Source: Rhizophagus clarus
Taxonomy: Eukaryota > Glomeromycota > Glomeromycetes > Glomerales > Glomeraceae
Assembly (NCBI GenBank): GCA_015698045.1
Contig: BLAL01000053.1
Location: forward strand, 188,501 to 252,500
Reading direction: 5' to 3'
DNA length: 64,000 nt
Part shown: piece by piece, positions 25,897-38,861 of the stretch
How the letters are laid out: the number at the start of each line of letters is the position of its first letter
Position numbering within the stretch: position 1 is the first letter of the stretch
The notes under the pieces: model-generated
The model's input: only the letters and a program-made list of their open reading frames with translations
Databases searched by the model: none
Told to the model about the DNA's origin: nothing
Made by a program: the position numbers and the translations under genes

Positions 25897-28800
25897 ATGG
25901 CTCAAAGTAATAAGAAAGGTAAAAGTATATAATATGAACATAAATATATTTAATACAATTGAAATTATTCTAAATTTTTTTAAACCAAATTTGCGACATA
26001 TAAATTAGCATCAAGTACTGAGGAAGCTAAAGGTAGGTACAGCTTGTAAATTATAAGTTTCTAATTCTTCGAATTTGTATTTATATGTAATATTTCACGC
26101 ATAATTTTAAACTAACTGCATTCTTAATAATTAATGAACTATCTTAGCTCGTAAGTTATATTGTCTTATTTGAATAATAATGGTTGAATTCTTCTATTAT
26201 ACAGTATTTATATAACTGAATAATTTATTTATATAATTATTATTTATATTATAGTTGGTAAGCTCAGTAATTACTGTTTATTTTTATTTTTATTTTTTTT
26301 GTTATATTCTATACTATACTCAAATAGCTAAATTCTTCATTGAAATAATCAATAATCAATAATATTATAGATAGTAAGTATTCAATATTGTTCGTATAAG
26401 TCTGGTCGGCTGCATTTTTTTGATGGGCTTTGGTTATTTTGATTTGTTTGATCTTTTATGCGGTGATTATCTGACCTTTGACCCATTAAGTTTTTGGGTT
26501 TTTTAGATCGAACGTGTCTTGTCAATAGAAGGCCTGTTCATGCTCTGGTCGGAGAGTAGTTGAAGTTTAGCTTGATTGACCTGATCCGCTTACACTTGTT
26601 TACATCACCCGACCTTTTAGCCCAAGAGTTTTTAGGACTGTTATTTTGTATATGACCAAAATTTACAACCAACCGGACATGAACAGGCCTAGGAGAATGG
26701 TTTATTTTACGTATGATCAAAAAATGTAACCAACTGGAATTGAGCAGGACTATTTTTACATTCAATCAAACTAATTATTTTATTTATTCAAATTATTAGA
26801 TTGTAAGTTATTGTATATATTTAATTTTATATATACCATTATAATATTGCATCTAATTGGTTACACGATTTTAAAATTATTATCAAATTAATTACAGGGT
26901 GTAAGTTATTTGATTCTCTTATATTTATATAATATTTACATATAATTTAAACTAACTAAATTCTTTATTTAAAAAATTATTTATTTAATAATATAGGGCG
27001 TAAGTTATTTGATTCTATTATATTTATATAATATTTATATATAATTTAAACTAACTAAATTCTTTATTTAAAAAATTATTTAAATATTTCAGTTGGTAAG
27101 TTTTTATTTATTTTGATTCTATTATATTTATATAATATTTACATATAATTTAAACTAACTAAATTCGTTATTTAAAAAATTATTTATTTAATAATATAGA
27201 GCGTAAGTTATTTGATTCTATTATATTTATATAATATTTACATATAATTTAAACTAACTAATTCTTTATTTAAAAAATTATTTAAATATTTCAGTTGGTA
27301 AGTTTTTATTTATTTTGATTCTATTATATTTATATAATATTTACATATAATTTAAACTAACTAAATTCTTTATTTAAAAAATTATTTATTTAATAATATA
27401 GGGCGTAAGTTATTTGATTCTATTATATTTATATAATATTTACATATAATTTAAACTAACTAAATTCTTTATTTAAAAAATTATTTAAATATTTCAGATG
27501 GTAAGTTTTTATTTATTTGATTCTATTATATTTATATAATATTTACATATAATTTAAACTAACTAAATTCTTTATTTAAAAAATTATTTATTTAATAATA
27601 TAGGGCGTAAGTTATTTGATTCTATTATATTTATATAATATTTACATATAATTTAAACTAATTAAATTCTTTATTTAAAAAATTATTTAAATATTTCAGT
27701 TGGTAAGTTTTTATTTATTTGATTCTATTATATTTATATAATATTTATATATAATTTAACTAAATTCTTTATTTAAAAAATTATTTAAATATTTCAGATG
27801 GTAAGTTTTTATTTATTTAATTCTATTATATTTATATAATATTTACATATAATTTAAACTAACTAAATTCTTTATTTAAAAAATTATTTATTTAATAATA
27901 TAGAGCGTAAGTTATTTGATTCTATTATATTTATATAATATTTACATATAATTTAAACTAACTAAATTCTTTATTTAAAAATTATTTATTTAATAATATA
28001 GAGCGTAAGTTATTTGATTCTATTATATTTATATAATATTTACATATAATTTAAACTAACTAAATTCTTTATTTAAAAAATTATTTATTTAATAATATAG
28101 AGCGTAAGTTATTTGATTCTATTATATTTATATAATATTTACATATAATTTAAACTAACTAAATTCTTTATTTAAAAAATTATTTATTTAATAATATAGG
28201 GCGTAAGTTATTTGATTCTATTATATTTATATAATATTTACATATAATTTAAACTAACTAAATTCTTTATTTAAAAAATTATTTAAATATTTCAGATGGT
28301 AAGTTTTTATTTATTTGATTCTATTATATTTATATAATATTTACATATAATTTAAACTAACTAAATTCTTTATTTAAAAAATTATTTATTTAATAATATA
28401 GATCGTAAGTTATTTGATTCTATTATATTTATATAATATTTATATATAATTTAAACTAACTAAATTCTTTATTTAAAAAATTATTTATTTAATAATATAG
28501 GGCGTAAGTTATTTGATTCTATTATATTTATATAATATTTACATATAATTTAAACTAACTAAATTCTTTATTTAAAAAATTATTTATTTAATAATATAGG
28601 GCGTAAGTTATTTGATTCTATTATATTTATATAATATTTACATATAATTTAAACTAACTAAATTCTTTATTTAAAAAAATATTTATTTAATAATATAGGG
28701 CGTAAGTTATTTGATTCTATTATATTTATATAATATTTACATATAATTTAAACTAACTGAATTCTTTATTTAAAAAATTATTTATTTAATAATATAGGGC

Positions 28801-31800
28801 GTAAGTTATTTGATTCTATTATATGTATATAATATTTACATATAATTTAAACTAACTAAATTCTTTATTTAAAAAATTATTTATTTAATGATATAGGGCG
28901 TAAGTTATTTGATTCTATTATATTTATATAATATTTACATATAATTTAAACTAACTAAATTCTTTATTTAAAAAATTATTTAAATATTTCAGTTGGTAAG
29001 TTTTTATTTATTTGATTCTATTATATTTATATAATATTTATATATAATTTAACTAAATTCTTTATTTAAAAAATTATTTATTCAATAATATAGGGCGTAA
29101 GTTATTTGATTCTATTATATTTATATAATATTTACATATAATTTAAACTAAATTCTTTATTTAAAAAATTATTTAAATATTTCAGATGGTAAGTTTTTAT
29201 TTATTTGATTCTATTATATTTATATAATATTTACATATAATTTAAACTAACTAAATTCTTTATTTAAAAAATTATTTATTTAATAATATAGGGCGTAAGT
29301 TATTTGATTCTATTATATTTATATAATATTTACATATAATTTAAACTAACTAAATTCTTTATTTAAAAAATTATTTAAATATTTCAGATGGTAAGTTTTT
29401 ATTTATTTGATTCTATTATATTTATATAATATTTACATATAATTTAAACTAACTAAATTCTTTATTTAAAAAATTATTTATTTAATAATATAGAGCGTAA
29501 GTTATTTGATTCTATTATATTTATATAATATTTATATATAATTTAAACTAATTAAATTCTTTATTTAAAAAATTATTTATTTAATAATATAGGGCGTAAG
29601 TTATTTGATTCTATTATATTTATATAATATTTATATATAATTTAATTTAATTAATTTATCTAAAAATTATTAAATAATTTAGCTTGTAAGTATATATTAA
29701 TTATTAAAAATATTATTTATTAATAAATATAATAATAATTTTATTTATATTTATTTTAAAAATCTAAATTTTAGTTGGTAAGTTGTAAATTACTATATAT
29801 AATATATTATTCATATAAATTAAATTACTTATATTATTTATTTGTTATATTAAAAATTTATAAATTAAGAGTAAGTATTATTATTAATTTATTTAATATT
29901 AATATTTTAATTATAATTTTATTATAAATTTTAATATAACTTTACTTTAATTTAAAGATTTGGAAATAGTGGAAATGAAATTATAGATCAATTTATTTCT
30001 AAAAATAATTTAAAATGGATTCCTTATAATAAATTTAAAAATATTGAATATCTTGATAAAGGAGGATTTAGTATTATATATAAAACTACTTATAAAGATA
30101 TTGAAGTAATATTAAAACATTTTAATTATTTTAATAATTTAAACGAAAATTTAAAAGAATTTTTAGATGAAGTATGATAAATATTTATTTATTTTTTTTA
30201 TTTTTTTAGTTTTAATTTATAATTTCTTTAAATTAATTTATTTAATATTATTTTTTATAGTGGAAACTTATTAATTATACATCTGAAATTATTAATATAT
30301 ATGGATTTACAAAAAATCCAGATACTTTAAATTATATGTTAATTATGGAATATGCAAGTAAAGGTAATTTAAGAAATTGTTTAACAAATATAACAAATAC
30401 TTGGAAACAAAAATTATTTATATTATATATGATTATTAAGGGTCTTAATAATATACATAAAAAAAATCTTATTCATTATGATTTTCATGATGGTAATATT
30501 TTATGTATGAAATATAAAAATATATATGGAGCTTATATTAGTGATTATTTAGGATCATATCAATCTGCAAAATCTTTTTTTAAAAAAGATAATATTTATG
30601 GTGTTATACCATTTATGGCACCTGAAGTTTTAAAAGGAGAAGCCTATACTTTAGCTAGTAATATATATAGTTTTTCTATAATTATGTGGGAACTTACATC
30701 TAAAATTCCACCATTTAATAATAGAGCACATGATTTTCAACTTGCTTTAAGTATTTGTAAAGGTGAACGACCTGAAATTATTGAAAATACTCCACAATGT
30801 TATATTGATTTAATGAAAAAATGTTGGGATGAAGATCCATTAAAAAGACCATCTGCCCATGAAGTACATAAAATTATTGAAGGCTGGATTTTCCAACTTT
30901 ATAATGGTGAAATTAGTGAAGGATTAAAAAGCAACATTATGGAATTTATAAATGCACCAATTGGAAATATTAATCTTACTACTGGATTTCATTCACAAGC
31001 ATTTTATACAAGTCGTTTACTTGATTTAACTAGTAAAGAATTAAATAAAAATTTAAAAGAACCTCAAGAATTAATTATTTTACGACAAAAAAATTCACAA
31101 CCTGAACAAAATATTCAAAATTTAAAACTAGAATTTACAGAAAAAGAAAATATTTTACAAACTCAAATTACCTTGACTAATGATTTAACTAAACAGTTAG
31201 AACAAAATAAATTGATTAATCAGCAATTTCAAATTCAAATTAATCAGTTAAATCAAGAAAAAAATAATCTTCAAAATCAATTGATTCAATTTCAAAATAA
31301 TTATAAGCAAATAGAAAATGAAAATTTTAAATTAGAAAAGATTGCTGAAACTTATTATCAAATTTCACAAAATAAGTTAAATGAAAATCAAATAGAATTA
31401 GTTGATTTACAACAAAAAAATTTTCAATTTGAGCAAGATTATCAAAATATTCAAATAGAATTAATTGATTTACAACAAAAAAATTCTGTAATTAATCAAA
31501 AAAATCAATATTTAAACCTTAAATTAGCTACACAAGATAAAGAATTTGCAGAAAAAGAAAATACTTTACAAAACCAAATTATTTATCTACAGAATGAAAT
31601 TTATGAAAAACAAATCTTAACCAGTAATTTAACTGAACAATTGAAACAAAATAAATTAACTAATCAGAAAGTACAAATTCAGATAGACCAATTAAAGCAA
31701 GAAAAATATGATTTGAAAGAAAAATTAAATCAAACAGAAACTAGTATTCAAAATTTAAAATCTCAACAAGAAAGCTTAATTAAACAAAAAGAGCAAGTGG

Positions 31801-32705
31801 AAATTAAATTAAAACAATCCCAAGATAATTATGAGCAAATGGAACAAAAAAGCATTGAACTTCATGGTCTTTTAGCAGATCATAGACTTAGTATTAAATT
31901 AAAAGCTAAGTTGGAAAAAGAAATTGCTCAATTAGGACAAAAATTGAATAATGAAAAAAAAATCAAAGAGCAATTAAACCAAACTTTACAGATTAAAGAA
32001 AATAGAATAAATAAATTAGAACAAGAATTAATTAATCTTGATAATAAGCGTATTAAACAGCTAAAAGATAAAGAAAAGGAATTGAGTAATATCAAACAAG
32101 AATTAGTAAATAAATTAACTAAGGGAGAAGATACTAAGAAGACTCATAAAGAGAAAGAAGCTAAACAAAAAGAGATGGATAGGATTAAACAAGAATTATT
32201 AAGAACCTCAGCCTCTTATAATGCTAATAGAAAAAAACAGGTTCTTAATCAAGTTGATAGATTTATAGGATCCAAAAGCGATTTCCTAACTTTACAAGAA
32301 GATGCTATTGAAAAATTGCAAAATTGTTATAATTATCTAGAAAGCTCTACTACTGATAAAGGAAGATCAGCCAATAAACATACTGAAGAATTTCAAAATA
32401 CTCTTACAAAATATAATAATGAATTATTAAAATTGAACGAAGATTATAATTTTTTAATGAATATTATTCAAGAAAATAATGATTTTGAAGATACTCTTAA
32501 TAAGATTAATAATATTCTTAAGTTAGATTCTTTTAATATTGATAGATATGACATTTTTAAATTTGCTACTAATTTTCAAGAAGGAACTAGAATTAAATTA
32601 GATTCTAGTATGATGGCAGAAGATATAAAATCATTAAGAAAGAAAATGGATGAATTGAAGGCGGAAGTAGAACAAGAAAGAAAGGAATTAAAGAATTTAA
32701 AATAG
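25897..32705 (+). CDS. kinase-like domain plus long coiled coil, 5' micro-exon array
   Basis: Start exon 25897-25918 (MAQSNKK) and exon 26009-26032 (ASSTEEAK) both end in phase 1 before GT. Then comes the micro-exon array (separate entry). Kinase exons are 29958-30171 (or from 29987) and 30261-32705. With 29958 the frame needs a 1-nt exon at 29870; with 29987 it is in phase directly (925 residues). The kinase part has the linker GNEIIDQFI, a changed glycine loop (DKGGFSIIY), VILK, HYDFHDGN, DYLG in place of DFG, and APE. The D of the late SDIYSFG motif is N. Lys, both Asp and Asn remain, so activity is uncertain. The last about 500 residues are Gln/Asn/Glu-rich coiled coil. The C-terminal about 110 residues are shared with the minus-strand gene at 52.6-57.6 kb. 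Confidence 0.85.
26530..26690. repeat. small hairpin element inside an intron
   Basis: The 13-bp word aggcctgttcatg at 26530-26542 is inverted at 26678-26690, and the similarity continues inward (ggtcgg/ggttgg). It lies in the unusually long intron between micro-exons at 26371 and 26800, so that intron (426 bp) appears enlarged by a MITE-like insertion. Related words occur near 22690 and 23370. Confidence 0.55.
26898..29685 (+). repeat. tandem intron satellite, two alternating unit types
   Basis: Near-identical units of 92-107 bp, about 29 copies. Type A ends ..taataatatag before ggc or agc; type B ends ..aaatatttcag before ttg or atg. A-A spacing is mostly 99 bp, and an A-B pair makes about 202 bp. 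Divergence is only a few percent, so amplification is recent relative to the flanking units at 26148-26802 and 29683-29775, which are more diverged. Confidence 0.9.
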
Positions 32706-33866
32706 ATTAGAACAGTACAGTTTACAAATAGCTGTTAGTTTATTGAAATGAATCTTAAATGTATGAAATATCTTTATAGTATTTATTTAAATATCATAAC
32801 ACGTATTTTAGTGGAACACGGGATATATATTTTTTTTTTTATATTAAATTATAACTCTATCTTTGTATTTTCTTATTTAATTTAAGAGGTTTTAATAAAA
32901 GAACAATAAAAAACCTTTTTTTTTTATATAGCAAAGGAAGAATTCTTCTTATAGTCAATTCAAACGAAATAACCATTTACCATACTGCACATGATACTAT
33001 TAAATGATTTTTAATTGTATTTAAATTAGACAAACAGTATACAATATATATAAATTAATATCCGTTCAAAATATAAATTAGCTGACTGACTTAGCATTTC
33101 ACAGACATGAACAGCGCATTGCACTTATTTAAAAAATAATGTTATATAAGTATATACGTCCATCTTTTAATATTTCTTAATATATATCTTAATTTAATGC
33201 AAATTTCAAATATTAAACTTTTAAATTTTTTTATAGAATAATTCGCCTGTTAGTGTGTTTTAATTAGCCTTACCATTTAAAAATTTTTTATTTTTAATGT
33301 GTTCATTAATTCAGGTTGCTTTGAAAAGCGGTTTAGATCAATCTTCAGTACGTATTTAAATAAATACAGGGAATCTGCTAAATAAGAACAATAGCATCAA
33401 GTTGCTAGACATAATGATGTAGTGATATTAGATAATTTTTATATTTTCTGATAGAATTTCTAAGAACATGAGAATATTTTTATTTGTATTTATACTTTAA
33501 AGTAAAATAAGGAACTAAAAATATATATATATATATATTTTCTGTATATAAAAATATTCTAAAATTTTATGATTTTTTAATAGATAGTATTTATACTATA
33601 ACTAAATCTTTTTCCATTCAATGGAAGAATATTAGCATAAATATAATTATGTTACAAAAATTTAATAATCGACACCGTCAACTGGACTATTGGACTTGAT
33701 AATTAATTTCAATAAAAGTGGACTTTTAAGTGTGTCCAATGGTGCTGTATATTTGTTAAACTTAATTTGACAAGTGCAGAGAACGTTAATACGGAATGCT
33801 TACAATTATTTTGTGTTTATTTTGTTAGAAAAAAAGGTTATACAATTTATAGAGATAATACATATA
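32706..33866. other. 3' flank of the kinase-coil gene
   Basis: No gene recognised. A block at about 32897-32921 (gaacaataaaaaacc plus a T run) is shared with the 3' flank of the minus-strand paralogue. A TA microsatellite lies near 33522-33539. Confidence 0.5.
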
Positions 33867-34062
33867 CAGTGGTACCTCCCTATAGTCACGCAGTCGGGCA
33901 CATAGTGACTTTTAAAGCACAATGTGCTTATAAAGAGGTGCTATTATGATTGTGACTATAGAGAAGGATTCTTCTAATAATTTTTATCATTCAAAAAGCT
34001 CAAATATGTGCTTATATATATGATGTGCTTATATAGGGGGTGACTATATGGAGGTACGACTG
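33867..34062. mobile_element. 196-bp MITE, Tc1/mariner-like with TA duplication
   Basis: Terminal inverted repeats of 23 bp match at 21 positions and start cagt(g/c)gtacctcc. TA occurs directly outside both ends (33865-33866 and 34063-34064), as expected for Tc1/mariner or pogo-type insertion. The interior holds a further palindromic agcacaatgtgct. An open frame across it (33767-33949) is not a gene. Confidence 0.8.
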
Positions 34063-34811
34063 TAATAAGTTTTTTCTATCAATAAATAGTCAGTAGCTTG
34101 GTATAGTATAATATAATTCTACTTTTAAAACTTATTATAAAAAGTTTAATTTGAGTTTAATTTATTAAATTGATTTTTCGACTTTCGATCTGTAGATAGA
34201 AAATGTAAATATTAAGCAATTTCAAATTTACTTGGTCGAAGTATTGAGATTTGAATTACAGTTTGGTCCGTGAACAAAAGTACTAGCATATGTTATAAAG
34301 TTTCCTTGCTTGGAGACTTGACTCCATCATGCTCAATGTGAGTAGAACATAAACTAGTCTAGTTCTAAATTCGTTTTCTTGATTCAGTGTAATTACAGAC
34401 TATCAATGAATATTATTTCACGAGAAAAGCAAACTCTACGGTACATATATTAAAAAATACATCTTTGCAAACAATGATGAAATATAAAGAATATAGAATT
34501 TATAACATCTGATATAATTAAATATGTATTATGCTTATTTTTATGACAGAGAGTCATGAATCATTATCATTATAACTATTTATAAGTATACTTTTAACTC
34601 AAAGACAATGATTACGACACATTAACTATGATTTTTGACTAAAGAATACCCTTAAGTCTTTGAACCACACACATGATCACATGCAACAACGCGTGTACTT
34701 TGAAATTATCTTTTTAAGTAAACGTTAGATTAAACTTTCCATTTTTTTTCGAGATGATTTTTCTTGTCAGGTAAAGCTAATTGATATGATATTTCACTAA
34801 TACTGTAATAA

Positions 34812-34846
<35 letters not shown>

Positions 34847-35161
34847 CTCCTTTCAAATTTTTTCGGCATTTGTTCATATGCATTACGACTGATCATTGTT
34901 AAAAATTTTTTTATAATTTATTATTTTCTTATTTTATTGCATAATTGAAATATTCGATAAATACATACTAAAATAACGTTTTTATTGTACATTGTGTTTA
35001 TTAAAATTTAATTTTTAAAGTCAAATTATTAACTGTTTAATGTTAATTCGTGATTAACCGATCACGGGATGTCGATCATAATGTACGTAATAATGATATA
35101 TATGAGCGATATACCTTTGACAACACATTATTAAAATGTTATAATAAACTGCTCAAAAAAA
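34063..35161. other. intergenic, no gene recognised
   Basis: AT-rich DNA with a run of 40 T at 34817-34856. The palindromic gtgattaaccgatcac near 35048 is the only structured site noticed. Confidence 0.5.
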
Positions 35162-38100
35162 ATGTCAAACCGGTGGAAACCTTCAGTAACATTGATTGCT
35201 ACTGGTATAATTATTCCTAACTTGCACTTTGGACCCTTTTAAGAAACTGGTGACGTTAGAACGTTACAAGAGAATGGAACGAAAATTGAGCAATACTATC
35301 CTTTTCGAGTTGGTATGAAAACGCAGGTCAAACTGAAAAACAGACCTTTTACTATTCGGGTAGTTCAAGGAAATAAACAAAATAAATTGTTACCAGGATT
35401 TTTATGTGAATCTTTATTCGAGTCTAACGAAGAAGTTGAGAACGACCCTACAAGTGCTATTTCAAAACTATACAAAAAAATATTTCAAACTGAAACGCGT
35501 TTTTCCGGAACCTTGGTAATGGTTATTGGATGACAATAATATTTTAGATGAAATTGTATCGGATTTATCTTTTCAACCTTTTTCATAAATGTACAAAAGA
35601 TCAATATAATAATACATTCAATTGGCGTGTCAGTAAAACAAGAAGCTGGATGTGGATTTACTTCTTCATTTATCTATACCAAATCCAAAGAGCGTGCTTT
35701 ATTTTTTTCAAATTGTCAATGAGAATGAATGTTCCATTTGTGTTTACAAAGAAAATCAATTATCTGAAGAATTTCACTGATGAGATCCAAATAGCGTGTG
35801 GAAAAAAAATAGGCATATTAAAAGGATGGTCAGGCGTGACTTTATTTGGCTTGGATAACTCTAATGTAAAAGAAAGGCTAGAAAATTAAGGAAGTTGGTA
35901 TGTCTTCATAATGAATGACACAATTATTCAAAAATGGAGCAAATATACAAATATAATTTACAAAAAAGAACGTGTAGTCAAGTCAATTGGTATTTATTAT
36001 TTCGGGAATATGATTGTCAAATAATTGAATCATATAGTCAGCTAGATATATTATATCCGAAGGATTATATTTTCTCTGAAAGAGAAATTAGAGCGTGGCG
36101 AGCAATGTTACATACTACTGGATGCGTTAATATAACACCGTTTGATAAAGAGGAATCAGAGGTAAGTTCATTGCTATTAGGTGGTGATGGTAATATGATG
36201 ATGATGATATAAATCTTCGTGATATTAAATTTTGTTCTATTATAAATAAATGTCTTATCAATTATTATAGTATGAATTTTGAACACGATCATCTGATCCT
36301 GAATCAGATAAAGCGATGATCAATATGCTTCATCAAAGTGGTTTTTTACGGACAATACCAAATAAAATGTTCAATGCCACAGAAGTATTCTGGGAAAGTT
36401 TTGAGCATAGTCTGAATTTAAATAAACGTGGCGCTAATGGAAAACAAAGAATACTATCAATTATTGCGGATAAATTTCCCTATAAAGAATTACAAACAAC
36501 TTCATGTAATTATTTTATATATAATTACCTTTGAATAAATTTTCTCTAATTATTTTATTATAATGTCTTTTGTAGGTTTCTTCACATACAATTTGCAATG
36601 CAAAAATACATGGACGTGTATATGTCCAGCTACACCTAAACCACCAATGCGAAGAAAAATTATGCCGCAAGTGTATGAGGATCAATTTGAATGGTTCATG
36701 AGCAGTAAGGAAAATGTGAATTTAAGTTCTTACAAAGTTGATGCCAAGACAGGATTGCTATTGAAATACCTTAGTGATCAGAAAGAAGCTCTTTGGGAGA
36801 AATTTCACAAATTATATCCTGATGGAATGAAGAGGTCAGCATTTTTGGAAAGATTGCGAAATGGGCCATTTGTATATCAAGAGGATTTAGGTGGACTTTG
36901 TAGTACTTGTAGTACTTATGAATATGATGTATTTAAGGAACTGGCAAATTTAATGATATAAAATATTGAAAATCAAGAACTTCAGGTAAATATTCTGTCA
37001 GATTTTCACTTTTAGAGTTATAAATATTCAAAACTAATACACAATCGCAATAAATTAGACACATTTGCTTAGAAATATAGAAACTTCTAAACGATTCCTT
37101 AAGCGTGATTATCCAAAACACTTAGTACATGTAACATGTGATGGAAAGGTGTCGCGTGACTCTTGCATCAACCATTTCTTAGCATTTGCATTTGGTGAAT
37201 GTAATGAAGAACATACGTTAGAATATGTTGAATGTAATGAAGTCTTCAATTTATTTAAGGAATTACAATCATTACTTGGAAATAAACAACAAGAGATATT
37301 GAAAGAACTTCGGGAAATGCTAGAATACTACCTTGCACATTTAACAAGAAAAGGATATCTGAACACTCAATTCAATGCAAATCTTTTGCAGCTTAATAAC
37401 GATGGTATTCTTATTGTAGTAGATTATAAGATGCGAATACTTCCAAAATAAATTAGAGAAACAAAACAAGATTTTTATGCAAAGCATGGATGGGCGTTAC
37501 ATACTGTTTTAGTATATTCTAAAAACAAAGAAAGTAATGAGTTAGAAATTCAAGCATTTGACCACTGGTCAAATGATAATAGGCAGATGCATGGCTCACT
37601 GATCGTCTTTTGATGCAGTATTTAACTTACTTGATCCAAAGCCAAAATGGGTTATTGTAATGAGTGATAATGGTCCAGAAACATTGGAACTGATTCAAAA
37701 TGGGCAGAATGGTATAATATTGAATGTAAAAAGTGGTGCTTCTTAGAAGCCAGAGAAGCTAAACTTCAATCGACAATAACCATGCACAAGTAAAAATTAT
37801 GTTTGCTTTGCCTTTTCTTGACAATTCCGTTTATTTGAGCAATTCTCAACTCTTATAATTTGACCAACCTAAGATGCCATCAAGAGATATATCCGATTGG
37901 GGTTTGATTTAACTACTGGTGAAGATATCGAAAGAGAGTTAAATGGTCTGAGTGGTACATCAACAGCTTATTTGAAACCTAACCGTGATCGAAGGAGCCA
38001 AAGCAATATTAAAACAATACCAGGCATTTCTAATTGGTTTGAGTGGTCATGGCCAACGGAGGTCCATTAGCTGGATATGTTTGTGCTTGTGATCTTCCTG

Positions 38101-38861
38101 ATTTTAGAGAAATGATGACGCTTTTTCTGAGTAAGTTCACTAAAATAGAACTTGTACAGCCCGAACCAACAGTAGGTGAACATTCTGAGGTTTCTTCAAA
38201 ATGGACAATGCCAATATATTGAGCTTCAGGCAAGCTTATCTTTTCAATGGCATTTAATTTATTAGATTCTTTTTATTGTATGATTTTAATCATTGATTTT
38301 TTCTTGGTAGTGTCAAATACTGATCATTGGGATTTAAGAAGATGGTCTACTGATAAATTAAGAGATGAACTAAACAGAAGAAATATTCATTTTGTTATTA
38401 TTATGGGACGAGATGAATTGATAAATTTATTGAAGCAAGAAATAGGAGAAGAATCACAAATTGTCAAGAGGAGATTTCCTAAATTTGTTTATTGTGTAAA
38501 ATTATTGATAATTATTGTTCAATAATTAAAAAATTCTAAATATAATAGGAATCAAATGTTTCACTTACAACTTGGATGGGCACTTAAATGCAATCAAAAA
38601 TAAGGTAAAAAGGTATTGGGAAAAGACTAACAAAAGAAGTGGTAGTGGCATTGACACTTTTTTATGGCAGGACAACGTGGTCCTGGTGATCGATATACTG
38701 CAAAAGATATGTTGGATGGGTTAAAAGAAGTGGCAGTAAACGATGAAATTACAACTGAAGTAATACCTTCTCAAAAAAACAATAGAAAATTGGATTACAA
38801 GATTTTCAAGTTTATCAAAAAAAGATCATGCGGAACGGTTTTTAGGAGAATAAAATGGTGA
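35162..38861 (+). pseudogene. degraded DDE-like transposase gene with SAP-like helix
   Basis: A long gene can be followed in pieces: start MSNRWKPSVTLIATG at 35162, 35315-35533, 35548-35889, 35934-36212, 36316-36534, 36563-36961, 37065-37451, and on to 38861. Conserved blocks include FEWFMSSKENVNLSSYKVD, GPFVYQEDLGGLC, HVTCDGKVSRDSCINHFLAFAFG, ILIVVDYKMRILPK, VIVMSDNGP and FLEAREAK. D (VDYKM), D (SDNGP) and E (LEAREAK) in this order suggest an RNase H-fold catalytic triad; this is inference. A SAP-like helix (LRRWSTDKLRDELNRRN) lies at about 38325-38450 and a family-typical end (GPGDRYTAKDML) at 38680. Stops and frameshifts throughout show it is dead. I know the block order from repeated Rhizophagus proteins but cannot name the family. 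Confidence 0.65.

Larger units (their letters stand above)
26148..29777 (+). other. array of 34 putative 3-nt micro-exons
   Basis: Each site reads AG|NNN|GTAAG. First bases: 26148, 26255, 26371, 26800, 26898, 26997, 27093, 27200, 27295, 27402, 27498, 27604, 27700, 27798, 27904, 28002, 28101, 28200, 28296, 28402, 28501, 28600, 28699, 28798, 28897, 28993, 29094, 29186, 29292, 29388, 29494, 29593, 29683, 29775. The triplets are mostly ggc, agc, ttg and atg. Read in phase 1 from the preceding exon, all 34 give sense codons, mainly Arg, Gly, His, Leu, Glu and Asp. Any skipping keeps the length frame. From 26898 the introns are about 87-104 nt with a ctaac-like branch motif about 40 nt before the acceptor. 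Splicing at these sites is inference. The alternative is one 3.9-kb intron made of a satellite that fossilises splice signals. Confidence 0.6.

Noticed and set aside
26033..26045. A further AG|ctt|GTAAA site right after the exon at 26009
   Set aside because: The intervening intron would be only 10 bases, too short to be spliced; not counted among the 34.
26898..29685. CRISPR-like array (regular repeats with short variable parts)
   Set aside because: Repeat units are about 99 bp, AT-rich and adjacent, the variable part is only 3 bases, the host is eukaryotic, and the units carry splice signals.
33767..33949. 60-codon open frame
   Set aside because: Covers the left end of a MITE; not coding.
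34817..34856. 40-base T run as a possible terminator or poly(A) tail of a retro-copy
   Set aside because: No adjacent retroposed gene or target duplication; several similar runs occur across the window.
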